From Pseudocercospora fijiensis CIRAD86 (taxonomy: Eukaryota; Ascomycota; Dothideomycetes; Mycosphaerellales; Mycosphaerellaceae): DNA of 64,000 bases. The notes beneath the pieces are model-generated. The model was not told the DNA's origin and did no database searches. It was given only the letters and a program-made list of their open reading frames with translations. Shown piece after piece: positions 55,540 through 64,000 of the stretch. A program made the translations under genes and the position numbers. Within the stretch, counting starts at the first letter, position 1. Every line of letters begins with the position of its first letter. The DNA is taken from NCBI RefSeq assembly GCF_000340215.1, contig NW_006921540.1, forward strand, positions 3,921,402 through 3,985,401, read 5' to 3'.

Positions 55540-58002
55540 TCTAAACCTCTATTCTTTTATAACTTCTACTATTTCCTTACTATAGTAGAGACACGCAAAA
55601 ACCCTAAGCCTTTATAGCGGCGCTTAGAAAACTTCCGTAAGAGCTAAGAAACACAACGGGAAACGTACGATAGACAACGGATACTATTTATACAAGATTC
55701 TAGCGATCTTAGCGACCTCGAAGATAATAAAGCCGGAGAGGTACTAAATCCTACGCTACTAAGTTAACTACTACCTCGACTAACACCTAACCTATTATTC
55801 CTTCCTATATAGTTATTATCGTCCTTAGTAATACCTATATAGCTAATACCGACCCCGACCCTATTAGAAAAAAGGAAAAGAGCGAGCAATAGGCGCGATC
55901 CGGAGTTATAGTCTTATTCGCGGCCTCTAAAGGATAAGGAGCCTAAGAGACTAAAGAACAGCCGCTATAAGGTGTTCTATTATAGACACTGTTTAGACAA
56001 CGATCTAGAGCGCTTTTAGTTACAATCTAGCAACGCCGCTAAATACCTATTCTATAAGCATTAGATTATCGTTAGTCGTATAAAAGAGAAGGAAGACAAT
56101 AGCAAGAAACAGATATAGCTTAACTTCTTGTCTATCTAGCGGAAGAACGAGGATATAGAGGCTTAGAAGACGATTAATATCCTTAAGAACGCTATCGATA
56201 AGAAGGCCTTCCGCTATACCCTCGCTCGCTTTACTATAGGACTTAGCATCTCTTATAACGCCCTTGTTTCTAAGGAGTTTAGAGACCTTATTCTAACGGC
56301 TAATCTATAAGCCGACTACGCACTTCTGCGCTCGTATACGTCGCTATATGCCTATATTCTTTACAACTTCGAGAGCTAGCGAGAACGAGTTAAATAGCGC
56401 CTTTTTAGTACTATAAGCTGTCTCTATTTTAGTACTAATACACAGAAGGCTTAATATAGCAAGAAGCACTTCTAAGCTATTAATTACTAGTATATAGACG
56501 AGAAGGGCAGGCTCGTTTAAGTACTATTAGATTTGCTACAACTTCCGGTCGGCTTATATATAGGTAACTTCCTCGCTTAGCTTATTATACCTTGCTTCTA
56601 GGTCTTTAGTATAACTAGCAAGATTAGCTAGTTAACTACTAACAATGCCTCTACTAATAGTACGCTCTATAAATCTATCGAGGGCTACATACGATAGGCT
56701 AGCTTTAACTACTAGAAGGACCGTTAACTCCGCTATATTAGCTACATTATTAATCGGATAATACAAGCCTTTATATTTGCTAAGGATAAGGAGTCTACTA
56801 AGAGTAAAGAGTTTAACTAGATAGTAATAGAGGATAGCGATACTATGTCTATTTCTAGGCAGTCAGACATAGACGTAGACTCCTCTACTAAACAAGGGCT
56901 ATTACAACGGCTATTCGCACTCGCTAAGCTATTACGGACGAACGACAACTTTAACGTCTTTAAGGAGGTATATAAATCGTAGCCTTAACTGCCTCATTTA
57001 ACACCTAAGATTCTAGGAGAGACGCGCTAGAATAGACAGCTTCTTATAACAGAAGAAGCCCTTTAAACAAGGCCAATTCTAAATAGCTTCTTCGATAGGA
57101 TGCCGTATCTACGAGAGGCTTAGCTTACTAGCGACGAGTACTCGGTTCTATAGTATACTTATAACTTCCTTATGCCCTTTAAGGAGGTCACTCTTAAGCT
57201 ATAAGGCTATACTATTATACTAGATATATATTAAGAAGCTATAGAATATATAAGAAGCTATCTTACTTAATTAGCCGAATATAACGTACGGCGTAAGCCT
57301 CTTGTCCGCTTAATCCGCCTTATAAGACAGCTATTTAATAAGTACTATAGTCTCAACTAACAGACAGCCGTCTATATAATAGTAGTACTTCTATATCTAA
57401 CTCGTCGACTTGCCTAGCTTAAGAAGCGCTCGGAGGTAGATATTAAGACCTTATTAGACCTTAGGAGGTTGCTATAGAAAGACTATAATAGCCGCTATAG
57501 AAGCCCTTAGCCGTCTACTTCTAAAGGCAATTTAGAAGGTCTTACTACTCTCGAGCGATAGCAAATTGAGTTACAAACTAACCTAGTTGCTACTAACGAA
57601 GACCCCTTCGAGACCTTTATTTAAGCGATACCTACTATATTGCCTATTATAGGCAAGGACAGCAAGAACAGGCTAGTCTATATAACCGCTATTAAGTAGT
57701 AGCTACAACAACGACCTTTAAACCGAGCGCTCGTATAACTAGCTATTAATATATTGTTAGCCTTTAGTATATTAGCCGAGTTAGAACGGACCTTTAGTTA
57801 GAGCCGCCGCACTATATTATAGGAGCGCTCACAACTTAGTAGTAACTATATTCGGATAAGTGAGTGTTTAAAGAATTAGCTAAGAACAGGCCTCGTTATA
57901 GATATACTATTACAAGAGCTAGCATTATTAGAAGAGGCGGAAGACAACGACCTAGCGGCTAGATATAGTGTATCAATCGTTAACTACGCTAAGAGTATAT
58001 AA
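55540..58002 (+). pseudogene. hAT transposase (RIP-inactivated)
   Basis: The N-terminal BED-like zinc-binding region is near 55960-56060 (RYKVFYYRHC, later YLFYKHQ). RNase H-like core segments follow (FTIGLSISYNALVSKEFRDL, and LTTNNASTNSTLYKSIEGY with the catalytic Asp region). The C-terminal dimerisation domain, ILAELERTFSQSRRTI then RSQLSSNIRISECLKNWL, at about 57765-57890 is diagnostic for hAT. The frame ends with TAA at 58000. Roughly thirty TAG/TAA codons interrupt it. Confidence 0.88.
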
Positions 58003-58366
58003 ATATACCTCCTTCTTAACTATAACGACTACTAGCACTAATTGTATAATTTGATTATATAGTTAATTACTTACAATTAGTTATAATTGTAATATTCGCT
58101 ATATTATTGTAATTAATTAACAATTAACAACTATGCAAGGGAGGCATTTAGCGACTCAATGCGCTAGACTATCTTAAATATACTTTGAACCTTAGCCGGT
58201 AAGATTTTACGCTCTAATACCGTATTTTTTTTACTCCCGCTTACAATTCATTTATAGGGATATTATCGATACCGAACCTGCTAACGGAAATTTTTAGAAA
58301 ATGCTTCTTAGAGCTATTAATCCTAAATTCGATAATAATGTTCCGGTTTCTGCTAAGGACACCTAA

Positions 58367-59340
58367 ATAAAGCTTATCGGCCTATAATTCTTTAGGAGCG
58401 GTCTAGTTAATTGAACTTGCCTATTAATAATTATATAGTAAGCCTATAGCTAGCACAGGCCGCCGCATTAACACAGCTCGCCGATGAAGCCCTACGCCAC
58501 TCTAGAACGATTCGTCTCGAATAGCCGGTTTGCCGGCTATACTAATGCGGTCCGTTCGAGCGGTCCCTAAATTCTTTATATATAATAGTATAGCACGGTC
58601 CGATGCGAGATAGGAGCTAGAGTTACGCACCGAGAATTAGATTGCTAACACTACCCGATAGTATATAGCTCTACTATTATACTTAAGATACCGAATAATA
58701 GATTATATATAATAGAGAAAGTATAAACGGGCAAAGGATCGCGAGGCTCTTAGCCGTAAGAGAAGAAGCGCTACTAACGCAGATTCTAACAGCTCGTACT
58801 GCGATACTAAAGAAGTTAGGCTAAATCGATAGGTAGTAAAATATTAACGAGTATAATAAGAAGAGCGAGTATCTAGTGCTAAAATATAGTAGGTATATAT
58901 TAATTATTCTATATACTACTCTTACGCTCGATTATTAAAAAGCTTTATTATTAATATACTCGATATAACTATTAAATTTCTCTTATGTATTTTATAGCCT
59001 TAAAAGTTAAAGCTCTACTTCTTTCTATATTATAGTCTATCTTAGTAGCTAGCTTAAGCCTCCTCTTTACTAGCTACGAGCCTACGATTTCTTAAAGATT
59101 TTAGTTAAGCCCGTATTACCTTCTCTTATAAATAGGAAGTCGATCTCCTCTAAGCTAAGATTGCTTGTCTCTAGATAGCTATACTAAAGTTAGTAGATAT
59201 ATATAGCCCTCGTTCCGTATACTATACTTACTAAAAGTATATAAGAGGGACAAATGTAAAGTTTAGTACTATAAAGAGCAAGTATCCTTTCTATTAGAGA
59301 TTATTAATCAAGGTCGGCGTGATTATAACTACGAAATAGT
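58367..59340. other. RIP-mutated unidentified repeat
   Basis: CA/TG-poor DNA between the end of the kinase-vWA gene and the sugar transporter relic. GGTTTGCCGGC at 58528 and other short inverted motifs occur, but no transposase or other protein can be recognised. Confidence 0.4.
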
Positions 59341-60571
59341 TCTATAGCTAGTTCGAAGAGATACTAATAGCACTGCCTTTTGCTCTCGCGTGAAGTTTCG
59401 CCGTAGCTCCAAAAATCAGCATATAAGTGAAGAAGAAGGCAATGCTGGCCTCGGAAGTCCTAGTCTGGAGTCCTTTAGAGTATGGCGGCGAGTGGTAGCT
59501 AAAGCTAGCCGACGAGAAGACTGAGGTTGCATGTGAGGCCAACATTTTCCTAGAGCGCGGAGGGAACGAAGTAGCTGCATCGGTTGGTAGAATCCAGAGA
59601 AGCGATAAAGCTAGACTTATACGACCAGGTTGATGCCTCCCATCTGGTTCATGAACTGCATGCCCCAAGCGAGGAGCACACGGCGACCAGTTTGAACATC
59701 ATCCCGCTTGAAGATATCGCGCCATCGGTATTCGCCATGCTTGCGCTCGAGATCTAGAGCCGCAAGAATTTCATCCTGCATCTTTGAAACCTTCTCACCT
59801 TCTGCTCCCGTACCCCATACATCGCACATAACCTGCATGGCTTCCTCGTTCCGTCCTCTGGGGCATACGGCCATCTCGGAGACTCTGGCAAACCAAAGAC
59901 AAGCACGATGACCAGAAGCGCAAAGACGATCTGGCATCCGATCGGCACCCGCCACGCGACACGGCCTGGCACAAAGCTCATACCGCAGTCGAAGAAATAT
60001 GCGATCACAATCCCAACGCCCACAAAGAGCGGCTCCGAAGAAACGAGTCGATCGCGCTTGTCGGCATCGCATAGCTCGCTCTGGTACATGGGAACTGTGC
60101 TGGTCTCGATCCCCGTGCCAATGCCCGTGATGTATGGCGCGATGATGACCTGGGCGACGGAATAGGAAGTGCATTGGAGTAGGGCACCCACGATAATCCA
60201 GATCATGGCGAAGCCCATACAGAGGCGTCTGCCGAGTCGTTCGCCGATGAAGAATGTCAAGGTGCATCCTGAGAAGGCTCCGAGGTTGTAAACCGAGACA
60301 GTTCTTCCTTCTTCTGCACTGCCTGGATGGCCGAAGGTGTTCTTGAAATCCTCGTTTCCGACTGTACCGGAAAATACACCTCTAGTTCATTGATCCCCGT
60401 GAGCATCTTTTTTTTGGATCTGATCGTTTCCGCTTAAGTTGTGTTTCACTTGCTGGTTGTGGCCGAAGAGGACGAAGGCAAGCTGACATCCAAATGTGAT
60501 TGCCTATGGCAAGCTTCTCTCCTACCTCCATTCAGGCGCCCCGCTTTGTAGGCTTGCATAGACCTTCCACC
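59341..60571 (-). pseudogene. MFS sugar transporter relic
   Basis: The minus strand, from the right, encodes an early membrane segment (LAFVLFGHNQ) at about 60490, then after an intron GVFSGTVGNEDF, FIGERLGRRLCMG, the sugar-porter motif GIGTGIETSTVPMYQSE and FGLPESPRW (about 59880). A frameshift there moves the reading to NEEAMQVMC... and FMNQMGGINLVV. Near 59350-59440, ASIAFFFTYMLIFGAT is joined directly to KLHARAKGSAI, lacking the intervening family segment. The N-terminus before 60571 and the end after 59341 are missing. It was a hexose-type plasma membrane transporter. Decay is by indels, not RIP, although RIP-mutated DNA flanks both sides. Confidence 0.88.
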
Positions 60572-62780
60572 TAAATTTAGCACCTTCTACCTTCTACTCT
60601 GTCTCTACGTCCTTACATTATCTCTCCGCTAAGTATACTAATATATATCTAGCTTAGCGGTCTATACTAAGCCTATAGCGAAGCGCCTAAAAGAAAACCG
60701 TACGGCTCCTATATAACCGTCCGGTATACAAACGAGAATTCGAATTTATAGAAGCATAACTACATATTAGATAGACAAACCTAAAAAAGCTATTCTACGT
60801 AATAATACGATCTTTTAAAATAGCTATACAAAGTATACGTTAAAGTATTAAATTGAAGCTATAAATACGATCTTCTAAGATAGGTCTTCCGGTAACTGCG
60901 TTTGTTCTACCCTCCTTTGTATTACTTATATACAAACGGTATATAAAACGCTAAGTAAATTACGGGCGGACCCTTAGATTAACCGCCGCTCGTACCTCCG
61001 ACTCTTAGAACATCTATATTCTTAACCCTTTGCCTTTATCTTACTATAGAGGGCTATATACTATTACTAGTATATATACACCTTCACTCGTAGTAATTCC
61101 TTTATCTAGTACGTTCTTAGACTCGACTAGGCCTAACGAAGGGTCTAGAGAGTCCTTTAGATACCTATAGAGTGTTTACCTTATCGTAGTTATATATTGA
61201 GGTGTTTCTAGTAGTGCAGCTAGCCGCCTAGCAATCCGGACAGCTATAGTCGAGTCGGCTTAGCAGAATAGCGAAAACTTAACGCGCTAACGTCGTATAG
61301 ACTTTTTTAATAGGTAGAATAAAGCGCAATTAGTAGGGCTACAACCTCCGCTATTTAGAATGTCTTATATACGTTATAGTGTTATATTAGTGTTTAGTAG
61401 GCTAGTTTCGTACGGGTTTATATTAGGCTCGTAGGCGAAGAATTAGGTAGAGTGCTCGTAATTAGTTGTCGGTAAGTTCGGAAGCTAGCCCTAATTACTA
61501 ATCTATTACGTACACTCGGTCGCAATATAATCCCTATTTATTACCTTTACGCAACTCAATTCTTTATACCTACGAGCCTAAATAGAGGTAGCTTCTCTCC
61601 GTACCGAAGAAATTGTACTTTAGCTTATACCTATCTTAAGAGCCGCTAAGCGTTAAGCCCTAGAAAGAAAAGCTAAGAGAGAAGAAGACTTACTATAAGA
61701 CGATATACTTACTATTACCTCTCGCAAATAATACGGCGTATACTCCGTCGTTATACTAGTATATATAGCTATTAAATATAAATCTAAATACGAGGTTACT
61801 AAATATTCGAATATTTAGTAGATTTAGTCGGCAATTCGACGGTTATACTATAGCGTACGTAGATCTCTTTAATCGTGCGAAATTAGGTTGTTTATCGCTT
61901 GTTTCTTACTAAAAACTAAGCTCTTTCTATAGGCTCGGAGGATAGACCGCTTCGAGGTAGGTAGATAGAACTAAGGTATACGAAGGTCGCTAATTCTAGT
62001 AGGTTGCCGAGTCGCTAACGGCCTCTTAATACGAGGTTATTATACTATTACTATATTCTTTAATCTACCGCTTATCCGAGATATAAGCCTTCCTCGCTCT
62101 ATAGGACTAGAGGCTTTAATAATAGCTAAAGAATATCCGCTCGGTCTATCTACCTCTTATAAATAATAATTAGGTAAACGATTACTAGGATAATTCGGAC
62201 GATATTTCGTTTATCGAGTACGTAGAATAGGCGGACTTCGAGTAGTATATTAGGGAGGCGGAAAGAGAGGGCTTATAGTTGCCCTTTCGAAGGATTACGA
62301 GGAAGACAATAAAGAGCCTTATCTACGCGGCGGAGATCGTTAAAAGGGCTACTATCTATTAAGAGCGCATCGCTAATAGCCTTTAAAAGGTTTATAGGGG
62401 TATAGAGCGCAAAGGAAGGCCTATTCTTCTACTCGGTTCTCGTCGTTACTTCGAATTTAGGAAGAAACTATACTTCTACTTATTCGAGTATAGTTAGGGG
62501 CTAAAATCGTAGTGCTCGTAGCGGTAGATATACTTTAGGCGTCGAATAGATAGGGTACTATACCGATTAATCGATAGCGAGGCCGCTAGCGGCGGTAGTA
62601 AGGTTGTTATTATTAATTAGGTAGATAATTAGTCGAAGGTCTTTAGTATTCTAGTTTCCGTATCTGCCTCGAGTTTGCGTTATAAGGGTTACGCTAAGCC
62701 TAATTAGACTCGCTAACCTATATTCTTAGCTTTCGGATAGCTTTACCGAAAGCGGGCCGCACTTAGCCTCTAAAGTTAAA
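60572..62780. other. RIP-mutated unidentified repeat(s)
   Basis: Protein-like plus-strand text can be read around 61560-61860 (YKSKYEVTKYSN) and 62240-62480, interrupted by TAG codons, with no recognisable domain. No LTR or inverted termini were found. Confidence 0.4.
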
Positions 62781-64000
62781 TTTCTAAATCTGTTGCTTCT
62801 AATTACAACCTAACTATCTTCTTCCTTATAATAAAGATATAAGAAAATCGTATACCGACCTAACGAGCGCTCGAAAGTTTCCTAAATACCTAAGAATCCG
62901 AATAGGAAAGCTAGAAACTACGAAAACGTAAGCGTACGGATAGCGTAGACGAACTAGTACTAAATCCGACTCTAGACGAGCTTTAAGATACCTAGCAATC
63001 GATACCTTCTTTAGCCTTCCTTCTAACTCTAATACTAGCACTAAGGCCTATACTAGCACTAAGGCCTATACTACCGACACTCGCTTAGTAGAAGAAGCTA
63101 CACTTTATAAAGAATAAGATAGACCTAGTATTATAGTCTTATACTCGAGATCCGTAGGATAGCGAGCCTACTCGTAATAGATACGGTTATAAATACTTCT
63201 ACTATAAGCACTATCTAGTAGATAGTCCTAAGGCATAGAAATTAGTATCTAGCAACGTAGTACTAAGCAGACTACCTTCTTAAGACATATAGCATTGTTA
63301 TCTATCTAGAAAAAGATCCGCTATAAGGCCGTATTAATATCGACAAAATATAGGCAGTAAGCGAGGGCAACGAGGCAAGGCGTACGGCTACTATTCTAAG
63401 GAATATAGCGGAAGCTAATATAGACAAATTTAGGTAGGCAATAGCTCGCTATACTATAGCATATAGTGTCGCTTATTCTTCCCTTGTTTCTAAGGCCTTT
63501 AAAGAGATAATATTAGCGGTTAATCTATATATAGATAAGGCTCTTTTAAAGTTATATACTTTAATAATAGTACGAGTATAGTATAACTTCGAGAACTAGC
63601 GAGAGAGGGTTAAAATAGCGCTTCTTAAGGCTATTAGTTGCCTCTATATTAGCACTAATATATAGAAGGCGCAATACGGCTATAAGCACTTCTAAGCGAT
63701 TAACTGCTAGTATATTAATAAGTACGGCAAGCTTACTTAAGTCCTTCTTAACCTACCGCCGCTATAACGAGGCTCTTATACTAGCGACTTTATTGCTTAG
63801 CTATTAATCTCGTACTTTAAGACCTTCTTAATAGCTTATAAGCTTAGCTAGATAACTGCTAACAATGCCGCTAATAATAATACCCTCTGCGAGTCGATTA
63901 AGCTCTATATATATAAGAAGGGCTATATATACTAGACTAAGTAGAGCCGTCGTCTACGCTACTTTAGCTATATTATTAACCTTATTATACAAGCCTTTAT
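62781..64000 (+). mobile_element. second hAT transposon, partial, runs off the right edge
   Basis: From about 63150 the plus strand parallels the first transposase: the zinc-binding region (RYGYKYFYYKHY against RYKVFYYRHC), then ARYTIAYSVAYSSLVSKAFKE against ARFTIGLSISYNALVSKEFRD, then the YNFEN, ISCLYISTN and AINCQY-like segments. At nucleotide level it is clearly diverged from the first copy. It carries RIP stops. The left terminus is not identified. The segment 62781-63140 is upstream coding or leader and includes two 18-bp direct repeats at 63034-63069. Confidence 0.75.

Larger units (their letters stand above)
54434..58135 (+). mobile_element. full-length hAT DNA transposon, RIP-mutated
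   Basis: 3702 bp bounded by terminal inverted repeats (left TATAGTTATTAATTG; right reads CATAGTTGTTAATTG on the other strand; differences fit RIP). It is flanked by the perfect 8-bp duplication CAAGGGAG (54426-54433 and 58136-58143). Subterminal regions are rich in TTACAATTA-type motifs. Two coding regions lie inside: an unidentified first frame and a hAT transposase. It sits inside the vWA exon of the kinase-vWA gene; removing it with one duplication copy restores the frame. Confidence 0.95.
51658..58366 (+). pseudogene. protein kinase-vWA fusion gene split by a hAT transposon
   Basis: Exons 51658-52233, 52282-52649, 52697-52866, 52916-53922, 53974-54433, then after the transposon 58144-58198 and 58258-58366, all in phase, would encode about 914 residues. 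Kinase features: ATP-site YALKTFK (Lys205), catalytic HHDLKPAN (Asp319), ADLGLS (Asp344) and APE (373-375). A Pro-rich linker (PPQPPPPRPPP) follows. The vWA-type domain opens with VFIVDDSNS, an Asp-x-Ser-x-Ser metal site, at residue 708. It ends with DIIDTEP, KMLLRAINPKFDNN. The vWA exon has RIP-type stops from about 54014 onward, whereas the kinase exons are clean. Family members probably act in signalling; the partner is unknown. A truncated kinase could still be made. Confidence 0.85.

Overview
The window is nuclear DNA of a filamentous ascomycete, most likely a Dothideomycete (inference from gene content, short 48-90 bp GT-AG introns and fungal families such as an SreA-type GATA factor, Chm7 and a fungal kinase-vWA protein). 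It has two sharply different kinds of sequence. Gene-bearing DNA (about 25.4-44.1, 49.9-53.85 and 59.35-60.57 kb) has ordinary dinucleotide use. The remainder is transposon DNA in which CpA and TpG have nearly vanished in favour of TpA while CpG is kept: the mark of repeat-induced point mutation (RIP). It converts Gln and Trp codons to TAG/TAA, so few open frames survive, although reading through those stops still reveals the elements.

Layout. 0.82-20.67 kb is one insertion with 5-bp target duplications: a chromodomain Gypsy retrotransposon (element A, plus strand) split by a 12.6-kb Gypsy-type element (B, minus strand), itself carrying a 393-bp hAT-type MITE. Then come a decayed hybrid histidine kinase fragment (20.9-21.6 kb), a Tc1-like DD34E transposon (22.1-23.3 kb) and an unidentified RIP-mutated minus-strand gene (23.6-25.3 kb).

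The gene island holds an ESCRT-III protein (Chm7/CHMP7), three tandem members of an apparently lineage-specific coiled-coil family each behind the same promoter module (28.1-32.5 kb, one clearly broken), a serine beta-lactamase-like protein diverging from a peroxisomal D-amino-acid oxidase, a seven-exon TVP15-like Golgi membrane protein, the iron-regulatory GATA repressor SreA with its own consensus binding site upstream, and eIF2B alpha converging on it. They do not form one pathway; most are housekeeping genes.

From 44.2 kb the transposons return. A structurally complete Copia element (45.0-49.7 kb, 189-bp LTRs, GTCGA duplication) lies in RIP-mutated DNA. Next are a CorA-like membrane protein gene and a protein kinase-vWA fusion gene whose vWA exon is split by a full-length hAT transposon (54.43-58.14 kb, 8-bp duplication). 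RIP has spread from that transposon about 0.6 kb into the gene. A frameshifted sugar transporter relic, more RIP-mutated DNA and a second, partial hAT transposase close the window.
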